Below are positions 1-6,115 of a stretch of 33,186 nucleotides of DNA, one piece after another. Position 1 is the first letter of the stretch. Every line of letters begins with the position of its first letter. The notes under the pieces are model-generated. The model searched no databases. It was given only the letters and a program-made list of their open reading frames with translations, and was not told the origin of the DNA. The translations under genes and the position numbers were made by a program. Origin of the DNA: a virus; IMG/VR virus record IMGVR_UViG_3300014325_000034, positions 1 to 33,186 of that record. One strand, given 5' to 3'.

Positions 1-465
1 CTCGCCGAGCAGCACAACCCCCCGGTCGCGGCGGATCGCCCGGGCCTGGTCCGTCAGTTTCGACCACACCTCGGGCTCGTTGTCGGTCGCGGCGCGTTGG
101 CGTAGGTCGTCCTGCTCGGACACCCACCACCACCGCAACTGCCGCCCGACCAGCCGGAACGCGCCGATGAACGCGAACCACAGCAGCAGCAGCCCATGCC
201 ACGGGGCGCGCAATGCGTGCCACCGGACGATGTGCCACCACCGGCCGGCGATGCGCCGCGCACTCGCCCGTGCGTTGTCCAGCGTCCGCCAGTTCGCCGG
301 CACGATCGGCAGCAACTCGTCGTTACGTGCGACGACGTCCACGTACACCGGCTCATGTCGCCGCGGCCGTTCTTCGTCCAGCTCCACTTCGAAGCTGGTG
401 TCCGACCCCTCGCGCGGCGTCTTCGCCGGATCGAACGGACCGAGCGTCTCCGGTTCCGTGGTCAA
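1..465 (-). CDS. FtsK/TraB-like conjugative DNA translocase, N-terminal part (cut by window edge)
   Basis: 155 codons are visible before the gene runs off position 1. The start is a TTG at 465-463, chosen because GGAGGAG lies 7 nt upstream and the alternative GTG (in another frame) meets a stop at once. An acidic N-terminus is followed by a basic W-rich stretch and a hydrophobic segment near residues 95-115 (LLLLWFAFIGAF), then a cytoplasmic start ending in VVLLGE. This arrangement matches the N-terminus of the FtsK/SpoIIIE-type translocases that move double-stranded DNA in actinomycete AICEs. The ATPase motor with Walker motifs would lie outside the window, so the call rests on the N-terminus and on the neighbouring DUF2637 gene. 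It ends a leftward run of small genes. Confidence 0.6.
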   Translation of the reverse strand, partial: MTTEPETLGPFDPAKTPREGSDTSFEVELDEERPRRHEPVYVDVVARNDELLPIVPANWRTLDNARASARRIAGRWWHIVRWHALRAPWHGLLLLWFAFIGAFRLVGRQLRWWWVSEQDDLRQRAATDNEPEVWSKLTDQARAIRRDRGVVLLGE

Positions 466-489
466 CTACTCACTCCTCCAAAAGGGGGG

Positions 490-537
490 GCGGGGTGCAG
501 TCAGGGACCCCTACCAAAGGACAGGACCGCACCCCGC
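490..537 (-). terminator. inverted repeat between small gene and translocase gene
   Basis: GCGGGGTGC at 490-498 pairs with GCACCCCGC at 529-537, a perfect 9-bp stem around a 30-nt loop. It fills the gap between the 48-aa gene and the translocase gene, so it could attenuate readthrough or set relative expression. There is no U-run, so intrinsic termination is uncertain. Confidence 0.35.
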
Positions 538-548
538 GGTCTCTACTT

Positions 549-695
549 CTACTTCGTGCCGAGGTCCGAGCGACGGTTCCAGCCGTTCACCCCGTCGGTC
601 TTCGCCTCGCGTCGCGCGGGCGCCAGAATCCGGTCCAGCGCCTCCGACGCCTTCGCTGCCTGACGCTCCTGCTGAGGTGTCAGCTTCTGTGCCAT
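549..695 (-). CDS. small basic protein, 48 aa
   Basis: This short gene starts at ATG 695 behind a strong AGGAGGAG ribosome site and ends at TAG 549-551. The product begins MAQKLTPQQERQAAKASEAL and is rich in Q, R and K with one predicted helix. I do not recognise a family. It lies in the leftward run between a 42-aa gene and the translocase gene, where AICEs usually carry small accessory genes. Its reality rests on the ribosome site, codon use and context. Confidence 0.55.
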   Translation of the reverse strand: MAQKLTPQQERQAAKASEALDRILAPARREAKTDGVNGWNRRSDLGTK

Positions 696-707
696 CTCGA
701 TCTCCTC

Positions 708-836
708 CTACTTCGACCGCTCCACGCGGTCAGCCAACCGTTCGGTCCGTGCCGCCACGTCGCGCAGGCCGGCCTCCCGGTACCTCTCTGCGTCCTTCCG
801 CAGGCGCTCCGCCTTTTGCTGTGCCGTCTCCGCCAC
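708..836 (-). CDS. small charged helical protein, 42 aa
   Basis: The GTG at 836 is preferred over longer in-frame starts because GGGAGG lies 6 nt upstream. The product (VAETAQQKAERLRKDAERYR and onward, ending in VERSK) is almost entirely charged and helical, with a heptad-like pattern suggesting a short coiled coil. It ends about 12 nt before the next gene in the same run. No function can be assigned. Confidence 0.5.
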   Translation of the reverse strand: MAETAQQKAERLRKDAERYREAGLRDVAARTERLADRVERSK

Positions 837-900
837 GGGAGACCTCCCTTCTTCCCGGGGGTCCCGGCCGGCGGGGGAAGCGCCGTCCGGGACCACGTAC

Positions 901-1098
901 CTACTCGGACCTATCGAGCAACGCGAAGAACAGGACGATCGGCGTCGTCCCCCCGACCCGCTCGCCGATCAGTCGCGAGACAACCTCGATGTCACTCATG
1001 CCGCGGATGGGTTTGGTCAGCGACAGGTCCGTACAGCCGAACCCGCCCGCGTGGGCGTAGGAGACGAAGTAGCGGTGCAGAACGGGAGGTGGTGCCAT
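901..1098 (-). CDS. conserved-looking small protein, 65 aa
   Basis: ATG 1098 follows the stop of the DUF2637 gene by only 2 nt, and the ribosome site GAGGAG lies inside the last codons of that gene, so the two are probably translationally coupled. The product has a mixed beta/alpha pattern (LHRYFVSYAHAGGFGC, then VVSRLIGERVGG, then IVLFFALLD) and no signal or full membrane segment. I do not recognise the family. Its fixed place after DUF2637 suggests a transfer-related accessory role. Confidence 0.6.
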   Translation of the reverse strand: MAPPPVLHRYFVSYAHAGGFGCTDLSLTKPIRGMSDIEVVSRLIGERVGGTTPIVLFFALLDRSE

Positions 1099-1100
1099 GG

Positions 1101-1874
1101 CTAGATCTCCTCGGAGTTTGTGGTGCGGACCGTCGTGGTCCGCCTCGATGTCGTGGACTCCGCCGCCACCGCGGCTTTGGGTCGGCCGCCCCGCGGGCGG
1201 CGCGCATTCGATGCCGCCTCATCCGCCCAGCGGTGAAGCGTCCCCACAGTCACCCCCGCTTCTGCAGCGATCGCCGCAGGATCGGCATCCACTAAGGCCA
1301 GAGCCGCCAGGGCGGCCGCCCTGCGCGCGGCCCGCTCGGCGAGCGGGTCGGCAGCGGCAATCTCGCGGACATCGCCGGGGCTATCGGCCTCGCCGGATTC
1401 CACCGGCATCGGCGCAGGTAGACCCCCCTCCTGGGCTGCGGGATTGGCCGGCTCGGGAGAGCGCATCGGGACGGTCGACCCTGCGGACCTGATCTGGTCC
1501 GCGAGTTCGACCAAACAGATCGACGCGACGACGATCAGGCCGTCGACCGAGAGCGGGATAAGGTGCGCCGCGTCGGATGCCTCCCCGTACCGCGCCGCCA
1601 CCGCGGCCATGTGCCAATAGCTCACCCAGGCGGCGATGCCCGCGATCGTCCCGGTCGCGACGATCCGCGCGATAGCGAGCGCTCGCCGATGGACCGGAAC
1701 CCGGGCGATCAGCTCCAAGGTGATCAGCAATGCTGCGGGCGGCCAGCCGGCAATCATGCGGGCGACGACCGGCGGCTCGGCGTGCAGCACGTTCGCCGCG
1801 ATGCTCGCGATGATGCCGAGCACCAGCGCAGCACGGACCGCCCAGCGGATCCGCTTGAGCTGCCGCGCGGTCAT
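1101..1874 (-). CDS. DUF2637 membrane protein, 257 aa
   Basis: The start at ATG 1874 overlaps the upstream stop as ATGA, which favours it over the longer reading at 1967. Residues 1-125 contain about four hydrophobic helices (VLGIIASIAANVL, WPPAALLITLELIA, ARIVATGTIAGIAAWVSYWH, SVDGLIVVASICLVEL), the pattern of DUF2637, a family common in actinobacterial plasmids and AICEs and thought to be linked to intermycelial spread. The C-terminal third is soluble and Ala/Arg-rich, with a small helix-turn-helix-like segment (AAIAAEAGVTVGTLHRWADE). Its position directly before the translocase run fits a conjugation module. The spread role is inference. Confidence 0.75.
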   Translation of the reverse strand: MTARQLKRIRWAVRAALVLGIIASIAANVLHAEPPVVARMIAGWPPAALLITLELIARVPVHRRALAIARIVATGTIAGIAAWVSYWHMAAVAARYGEASDAAHLIPLSVDGLIVVASICLVELADQIRSAGSTVPMRSPEPANPAAQEGGLPAPMPVESGEADSPGDVREIAAADPLAERAARRAAALAALALVDADPAAIAAEAGVTVGTLHRWADEAASNARRPRGGRPKAAVAAESTTSRRTTTVRTTNSEEI

Positions 1875-2494
1875 CGCCGCACCGCCCGAAGGCCAAGGGC
1901 AACGATGGGCGCGAACTCGATTCCCGAGAAGTACTCGCGTCGCTCGCGGGAGCCTAGCTTCAGGCATTCCCGAATCAGCCGCGTCTCACTGAGGACGTAA
2001 TCCCGGTGGGCGGCCGAAATCCAAAGGTTGACGACGGCTATCCCGTACGCCGCGGCGTGGCTGCGGTGATTGCCGAGGCGAGCGCGTGGGTCGATCGTCT
2101 GGCCGACCTTGATCACGCCGGTAGAGAACGCGACGGCGTAGAGGTAGCCCTTGCCGGGGACGACCGGTGGGAGGGCCGCATAGCGCCGGTCGATCAACTT
2201 CGCAAGTTCGGTGCCGGGCGTGCGAACCGATGCCTTCCCTGCTTCCTTGCCCGCCTGGAGGCCGGCCTTGAACCCGGCCTCGTAGGCCGGCCCCGGAACC
2301 AGGGCCAGGGCGGACACCGCCGCGAGCACGCCAAGACATGCGGCTTGCAAGTACAGGTCGAGGACCAGGCAGGAGTAGGCAAGTCCGCTGGTGACAAGCA
2401 GGCATCGGACCAAGGCGCCAGTCGTTCCACGGCGGAACGGGGTAACCAAGCAGGCCATGATCGCTCTCCACTCGGCGGCAACCGGCTCCGTCAT
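1871..2494 (-). CDS. membrane-anchored GIY-YIG-like nuclease protein, 207 aa
   Basis: The start is ATG 2494 with AGGAGG 9 nt upstream. Two hydrophobic segments at about residues 28-65 precede a soluble C-terminal domain. That domain has YLYAVAF, VIKVGQT, an Arg in DPRARL and a conserved-looking Glu in SETRLIREC. Order and spacing match the T5orf172/MUG113 branch of the GIY-YIG superfamily. Whether it cleaves DNA is unknown. It is the first gene of the leftward run and overlaps the DUF2637 gene by 4 nt. A nuclease-like domain tethered to the membrane beside a conjugation gene could act in DNA transfer, which is inference. Confidence 0.65.
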   Translation of the reverse strand: MTEPVAAEWRAIMACLVTPFRRGTTGALVRCLLVTSGLAYSCLVLDLYLQAACLGVLAAVSALALVPGPAYEAGFKAGLQAGKEAGKASVRTPGTELAKLIDRRYAALPPVVPGKGYLYAVAFSTGVIKVGQTIDPRARLGNHRSHAAAYGIAVVNLWISAAHRDYVLSETRLIRECLKLGSRERREYFSGIEFAPIVALGLRAVRR

Positions 2495-2521
2495 CGCTAC
2501 TGGCCTCCTGGCTCCCGGGAC

Positions 2522-2548
2522 GTTAGTGTGCCGATATGGAACACTAAC
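2522..2548. promoter_or_regulatory. palindromic operator candidate between divergent genes
   Basis: GTTAGTGT at 2522-2529 is repeated inverted as ACACTAAC at 2541-2548 with an 11-nt spacer. It lies in the 114-bp gap between the leftward GIY-YIG/DUF2637 run and the rightward HTH gene. On the minus strand TTGTTA overlaps the right arm and could be a -35 element. A regulator bound here could control both directions. The regulator is not identified. Confidence 0.5.
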
Positions 2549-2608
2549 AAGGGGTGCGGCGCGGCGACAAGATGCTGTGCCGAACTGACACAGAAAGGAC
2601 CTAGGATC

Positions 2609-2863
2609 ATGTCGATGCCGAGACCGAAGTGGGAGCCGACGACAGCCGAGCAGCGGGCTGCGATCGAGGCTGTCATCCGCGCGGCAGCAGCGACGGCCGC
2701 GGCGGCAGACGAGTTGCGGAAGGCGGTCGAGGCCGCCGACCGGCTCGACGTCCCCCGCTCGCACCTCGCCGAAGCGGCCGGCACACCGCGGACCACCTTC
2801 TACCGCCGACTCGCGGCCTGGGGCGCCAAGCTCGACGCCGCCACACACCGCAGAAACATGTAG
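2609..2863 (+). CDS. small helix-turn-helix protein, 84 aa
   Basis: ATG 2609 lies 8 nt after AAAGGAC. Residues 15-50 are an Ala-rich helix (AAAATAAAADELRKAVEAA). Residues 50-75 form a likely HTH (VPRSHLAEAAGTPRTTFYRR), so it is probably a DNA-binding regulator. It is divergent from the transfer run and shares the palindrome at 2522-2548, a natural target for autoregulation. Its last 64 nt overlap a leftward ORF on the other strand. Confidence 0.65.
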   Translation: MSMPRPKWEPTTAEQRAAIEAVIRAAAATAAAADELRKAVEAADRLDVPRSHLAEAAGTPRTTFYRRLAAWGAKLDAATHRRNM

Positions 2864-3057
2864 TCCGCCTCACCCAGCACCCCCACGTCCACCGGCACAC
2901 CCAGCGCCACGAGCACCCCCGTGAGGTGCTCGTAGGCGCAGGACATGGACCCCTCATCCGTGGAGATCTCGGCGCCGGCGTGACGCAGGCGGAGCAGAAC
3001 CTCGGCGAGGACCAGCGCCGGGTCCACCTCGACACGCACCAGTTCACCGCTGCGCAT
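2800..3057 (-). CDS. hypothetical protein, 85 aa
   Basis: ATG 3057 lies within the last codons of the upstream 81-aa gene, giving a 14-nt overlap. The product starts MRSGELVRVEVDPALVLAEV and has regular alternation of beta and helix up to about residue 65. The last 20 residues run under the opposite-strand HTH gene and look less natural. I do not recognise a family. The reading is plausible because of the coupled start, but it may be a shadow. Confidence 0.4.
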   Translation of the reverse strand: MRSGELVRVEVDPALVLAEVLLRLRHAGAEISTDEGSMSCAYEHLTGVLVALGVPVDVGVLGEADYMFLRCVAASSLAPQAASRR

Positions 3058-3289
3058 CGTGGACCCCCCGCCGCGGACGGTTCGGCTCGTGCAGCTCGGC
3101 GACGATGGCCAGCATCCGGGCGATCGCCGCCTCGTCGAGGATCCGGTCCCGCTGGTCCCGGGCGTTGTGCCAGAAGCCGCAGGGCCAACGCCCGCAACCC
3201 TGCTGGCAGCGTCTGATCCCGACGACGATCCACCAGCGGCTGGGCTGGTGCCTGCGCATGACGGCCCGGGCGGTCTCGGTGGGGTCCAT
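3044..3289 (-). CDS. hypothetical protein, 81 aa
   Basis: The ATG at 3289 gives a product beginning MDPTETARAVMRRHQPSRWW, with a Cys pair in CQQGCG and a second helix AIARMLAIVAELHE near the C-terminus. It is transcribed away from the XRE regulator gene, with 58 bp and a perfect palindrome between the two starts. It is therefore a likely direct target of that regulator. Divergent pairs of an XRE/TPR regulator and a small gene are common in actinobacteria. No function is assigned. Confidence 0.55.
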   Translation of the reverse strand: MDPTETARAVMRRHQPSRWWIVVGIRRCQQGCGRWPCGFWHNARDQRDRILDEAAIARMLAIVAELHEPNRPRRGVHDAQR

Positions 3290-3304
3290 GGCGCGACGCT
3301 ACGT

Positions 3305-3331
3305 ATCCGTATCGCAATCAGTGATACGGAT
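3305..3331. promoter_or_regulatory. perfect 9-bp palindrome, likely XRE operator
   Basis: ATCCGTATC at 3305-3313 and GATACGGAT at 3323-3331 form a perfect inverted repeat with a 9-nt spacer. It lies between the leftward gene starting at 3289 and the rightward XRE gene starting at 3348. Arm length and centre-to-centre spacing suit a dimeric helix-turn-helix protein, most simply the product of the adjacent gene. Confidence 0.65.
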
Positions 3332-3347
3332 GTGTAACGTTGAGTTC

Positions 3348-4532
3348 GTGACCTCATCGATCGGCGAACGAATCCGCGCCCAACGCCTCGCCCGCGGCCT
3401 GTCCGCCCGCCAGGCCGCCGACTACGCCGGCATCTCGATCGCCAGCTGGAGCCGCATCGAGAACGGCAAACAGTCCGCCGACAACCGGTTCGTCATCGCC
3501 CGCATTGCCACAGCACTGCGCTGCTCCGTCGCCGAACTCACCGGCCGGACCGCCGTGCCCGCCGACCGGGAACAGGCCGAGACCGGCGGCACCGCCTACG
3601 AGCTGATGCGCGCCGTGGTCGAGGCCGACCTCACCTACACCCCGGACGGCGAACCCGGACCGCTCGACGAGCTGGAACGCGAGTTCCACCTGATCCGTGA
3701 CCTGCGGGACCGCTGCGACGACTACGCCGCCGCCCGCCGGCTGCCCGCGCTGATCCGCTCCCTGCACGCCTCCGCGTTCGGCCCGGCCAAGGCCGGCGCG
3801 CTGCGCCTGCTCGTCCGCACCCACGAGACCGCCTCGTTCGGCATCCGCTACCTGGGTGAGCCGACCGGATCGGTACTCGTCGGGGAGCGCGCCCAGCAGG
3901 CCGCCGAACTGCTCGGCGACCCGGTCATGCTCGGCCTGGCCGCGTACTCCCGGGCCCACGCCGCCACCGGATGCGGGCTGTACCGGCGCGCCCAACTCGT
4001 GGCCGACTCCGCGGCCGCCGAACTCGCCGCGCACGTCGACCAGCCCGACGCGCTGGAGGTCCGCGGGCAACTGCTGCTCACCGCCGCGTTCGGCGCCTAC
4101 GCCCAGGGCGACGAGACGGGGGCCGCCGAGCGGATCGCGGAGGCTGAGGCCATAGCGGCCGCGACCGGGCAGACCACCACGCTCGGGCTCAACTTCGGGC
4201 CCACCAACATCCGGTTCTGGCGGGTGTCCATGGAGGCCGACGGCGGCGACCCCGGCAAGGCCGTGGCCATGGCCAACGAGACCCAGGCCGAACAGGTGGC
4301 CTCGGTCAGCCGCCGGGCCACCTTCTACCTCGACGTCGCCCGCGCGCTCGCCGCGACCGGCCGCGACCCCGAAGCCGTACGCATGCTCGCGGCCGCCGAA
4401 CGGCTCGCCCCGGCACGGACCCGGGCCAACCCGCTCGCCGCGGAGACGGTGCGGTTCCTGCTCGACCGGGCCCGCCGCCGGTCCACCGGCGAGCTGTACG
4501 GGCTGGCGGAGCGGATATCCGGACACCGGTAG
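3348..4532 (+). CDS. XRE-family regulator with TPR-like C-terminus, 394 aa
   Basis: The GTG at 3348 starts the HTH domain directly, so it is preferred over the much longer open frame. Residues 5-60 are a classic HTH_XRE domain (IRAQRLARGLSARQAADYAG, then SWSRIENGK). The remaining 330 residues are Ala- and Leu-rich paired helices, like the TPR-type sensor tail of many actinobacterial XRE regulators. It is probably a transcriptional regulator of its own region through the palindrome just upstream. The ligand is unknown. Codon use is typical high-GC and the frame is intact to TAG 4532. Confidence 0.85.
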   Translation: MTSSIGERIRAQRLARGLSARQAADYAGISIASWSRIENGKQSADNRFVIARIATALRCSVAELTGRTAVPADREQAETGGTAYELMRAVVEADLTYTPDGEPGPLDELEREFHLIRDLRDRCDDYAAARRLPALIRSLHASAFGPAKAGALRLLVRTHETASFGIRYLGEPTGSVLVGERAQQAAELLGDPVMLGLAAYSRAHAATGCGLYRRAQLVADSAAAELAAHVDQPDALEVRGQLLLTAAFGAYAQGDETGAAERIAEAEAIAAATGQTTTLGLNFGPTNIRFWRVSMEADGGDPGKAVAMANETQAEQVASVSRRATFYLDVARALAATGRDPEAVRMLAAAERLAPARTRANPLAAETVRFLLDRARRRSTGELYGLAERISGHR

Positions 4533-4580
4533 CCGATCAGCTGAGTGACCGGCTTGCCCCCTGGCGACACACTGTGTCGC

Positions 4581-4927
4581 GTGACCGTGTCCTCTACGTT
4601 CCGACGTGCGTCGATGCCCGCCGTTCTCGCCCTGGTGCTGCTGCTCGCCGGCTGCGACGACGACAAGCCCGCCGAACGCAAGCAGGACGGCGGCAAGCTC
4701 TCCGACGCCGCACTGAAGGATGCCTGCCACGGCGCGGTGAAGGACCGGCTGAAGTCCCCGCCCAGTTCGGCGGGGAGTTCCTGCGCGAGTCCACCACCCC
4801 GGAGCTGGTCGGCTGGGTCGACGCGCAGAACGGCTTCGGCGCCCTGGTGCGCTCTGACTGGGTATGCACCGGGACGAGGACCGACGTGGGGTGGAGCGTG
4901 CAGGTCACGGTGACGCAGAAGTCCTAA
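4581..4927 (+). pseudogene. lipoprotein gene with a one-base frameshift
   Basis: The first frame (GTG 4581 or ATG 4614) encodes a signal peptide and lipobox (VLALVLLLAGC) followed by a charged linker and ACHGAVKDRLKSP. It then runs into Ser/Pro/Arg-rich nonsense. The -1 frame picks up a sensible continuation from about 4760 (AQFGGEFLRESTTPELVGW, then VDAQNGFGALVRSDW) to TAA 4927. Joining the two at 4758-4761 gives a coherent secreted lipoprotein of about 115 residues. A lost G (CCGCCC for CCGGCCC) would explain it. It is either a real pseudogene or a sequencing error. The function of the intact family is not known to me. Confidence 0.65.
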
Positions 4928-5106
4928 CGCCCCGGCACCCCGCCGCCGGGGTACGAGTTCTGCGTCGTCGAGTGCCCGCACGGTTCCAGCACCAGCCACG
5001 CCCCGCCGCGGTGCATGCGGTGCTGGACGACCGAGGTGACCTCGGCGCGGCAGTGTGGGCACGGCGGGTAGGTCGGCTCCACCGGTGACGGCGTGGGATC
5101 GGTCAT
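4924..5106 (-). CDS. zinc-ribbon-like small protein, 60 aa
   Basis: ATG 5106 has AGGAG 8 nt upstream. The product has a Cys pair CPHC near residue 16 and a C-x-H pair in EPCGHS near residue 44, the usual ligands of a small zinc ribbon, with Pro-rich ends. Its stop overlaps the stop of the convergent lipoprotein gene by a few bases. The function is unknown. Confidence 0.55.
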   Translation of the reverse strand: MTDPTPSPVEPTYPPCPHCRAEVTSVVQHRMHRGGAWLVLEPCGHSTTQNSYPGGGVPGR

Positions 5107-5140
5107 GCCGAGTTCTCCTGGGGGACACAAAGAAGGGGGA

Positions 5141-5180
5141 CCGGGCCGGAGTTGGTCCCTGGCGGGGGGCTCCGGCCCGG
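5141..5180. terminator. 11-bp hairpin in the 175-bp gap before the GntR gene
   Basis: CCGGGCCGGAG at 5141-5151 pairs perfectly with CTCCGGCCCGG at 5170-5180 around an 18-nt loop. It lies between the divergently transcribed zinc-ribbon and GntR genes, so it may be part of the leader of the leftward gene or an insulating hairpin. No T-run follows on either strand. The rest of the gap (5181-5281) probably holds the GntR promoter, but I cannot pick out clear hexamers. Confidence 0.35.
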
Positions 5181-5281
5181 GGGGCTGAAGCCCTGGCCGC
5201 CAAGCCGGGGAAGAGGCCCCACTGGGAACATAGTCGGCTAAGCTGGCTAGGGCAACGAGGTGTTGTGCACAGAGTGAGGGC

Positions 5282-5551
5282 GTGATGATATTGGCGGGCC
5301 GCCAAGCTGGGAGTTTCGCCGTGCCCGCCGAGTACATCCGTGTCTATGAGTCCGTCGTCGCCCGGATCCGTTCCGGCGAATGGCCGCCGGGCCACCCGCT
5401 GCCGTCGATCTCCAAGCTCGCCGAGGAACTGGACACGAGCCAGACCACGGTCAAGTCCGCGTTGATGCTGCTTGGTCGGGATGGGTGGACAAGGGGACAA
5501 CAGGGCAAGGCCACGTACGTTGCGGACCACCCACCTGTCGATCCCGAGTGA
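5282..5551 (+). CDS. GntR-type regulator, HTH domain only, 89 aa
   Basis: The frame opens with GTG 5282 then ATG 5285, and GTGAGGG just upstream is a weak ribosome site. Residues 18-75 form a winged helix of the GntR type: YIRVYESVVARIRSGEWPPG, then LPSISKLAEELDTSQTTV and a wing with GQQGKATYV. There is no effector domain. Short GntR proteins of this kind include KorSA-like regulators of AICE transfer genes, so control of transfer here is plausible but inferred. A palindrome at 5854-5869 is one possible binding site. Confidence 0.75.
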   Translation: MMILAGRQAGSFAVPAEYIRVYESVVARIRSGEWPPGHPLPSISKLAEELDTSQTTVKSALMLLGRDGWTRGQQGKATYVADHPPVDPE

Positions 5552-5564
5552 CCAGTCGCGTCCG

Positions 5565-5681
5565 CTAGCGGACGCTGAGTTGCACCAGGGCCTGGACCAG
5601 CAGGACCGGGGTCAGGCAGGTGAGCAGGCGCCAGGTTCGCGGCCAGGAGCCGATGGCGTACCGCAGTAGGTCGATCAACAT
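5565..5681 (-). CDS. single-pass membrane peptide, 38 aa
   Basis: ATG 5681 has GAGGAGAG 7 nt upstream, which decides this start over the longer open frame from 5885. The peptide is MLIDLLRYAIGSWPRTWRLL followed by a hydrophobic stretch (TCLTPVLLVQALVQLSV). One membrane helix is likely. Peptides of this size occur in AICEs, but the role is unknown. It is convergent with the GntR gene, with 13 nt between the stops. Confidence 0.5.
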   Translation of the reverse strand: MLIDLLRYAIGSWPRTWRLLTCLTPVLLVQALVQLSVR

Positions 5682-5853
5682 GGTGGGGCTCTCCTCTGTG
5701 CTCGGGGGTTCACTGACGTAGGTCAGCGTGGCGCCCGGGTATGGGAGGGCGTTCGGGTGTGCACTGGGAACGGGCTGGGTAGGGCGATCGGCACCGGTTC
5801 GGATCAGAAGTAGCTGACTCGCCCAACGGGTTACTTTGTGCCTGCCGGAAATT

Positions 5854-5869
5854 ACTACGAGTTCGTAGT
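5854..5869. promoter_or_regulatory. 7-bp palindrome upstream of the membrane peptide gene
   Basis: ACTACGA at 5854-5860 and TCGTAGT at 5863-5869 form a perfect inverted repeat with a 2-nt spacer. It is about 175 bp upstream of the leftward membrane-peptide gene and close to the att region. It could bind the GntR protein or a recombination directionality factor. Neither is shown. Confidence 0.4.
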
Positions 5870-5898
5870 GACTCATGGCTGACACATGGAGATCAAAA

Positions 5899-5930
5899 AG
5901 GCCCCTCGGGAGTGATCTCCGTCAGGGCCT
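5899..5930 (-). terminator. Rho-independent terminator downstream of the tRNA fragment
   Basis: On the minus strand AGGCCC (5930-5925) pairs with GGGCCT (5904-5899) and is followed by a run of T residues (5899-5895). An inner complementary pair GGAGATCA/TGATCTCC at 5888-5895 and 5913-5920 gives an alternative fold. It lies 13 nt beyond the tRNA 3' end, where a tRNA terminator is expected. Confidence 0.65.
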
Positions 5931-5942
5931 CTGAGCTGGGCG

Positions 5943-5988
5943 TGGGCGATACTGGGATCGAACCAGTGACCTCTTCGGTGTGAACGAA
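5943..5988 (-). other. tRNA-Val(CAC) 3' fragment, probable att core
   Basis: On the minus strand the sequence runs from the 3' side of the anticodon stem region to the discriminator base. It includes anticodon loop TTCACAC, stem CGAAG, T arm ACTGG-TTCGATC-CCAGT and acceptor strand ATCGCCC. The pairing partner on the 5' side stops after TTCG, and no D arm or GGGCGAT acceptor strand follows, so the gene is not complete. A 46-bp tRNA 3' end beside an integrase gene is the standard signature of a tyrosine-recombinase attachment site. The intact tRNA would lie at the other end of the element. Confidence 0.75.
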
Positions 5989-6115
5989 TGGAGGTCGATC
6001 CGTTGACCAGTACCGCCGCAACATACGCACTGATCAGGGCCCGTTTCGCGATCCAGTAGGGACCACTAAGAACCAGTGGGCGCAGGGGTCCTGACTCACG
6101 GGTGACTCATGGAGA

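Noticed and set aside
2006-2863. A 285-codon rightward ORF covering the GIY-YIG region
   Set aside because: The first 200 codons run opposite the GIY-YIG gene without a motif; only the part from ATG 2609 has a ribosome site and an HTH.
3354-4730. A leftward open frame of 458 codons
   Set aside because: Gly/Val/Ala-rich repeats with no domain, lying opposite the clear XRE/TPR gene.
4574-4927. A single intact gene in the C-terminal frame of the lipoprotein locus
   Set aside because: Its first 60 residues are Arg-rich and nonsense-like while the other frame gives a signal peptide and lipobox there, so a frameshifted gene fits better.
5943-6016. A complete tRNA-Val gene
   Set aside because: The 3' half is excellent, but no D arm or matching acceptor 5' strand follows; the 5' side gives only weak, shifted pairing. 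A 3' fragment at an att site explains it.
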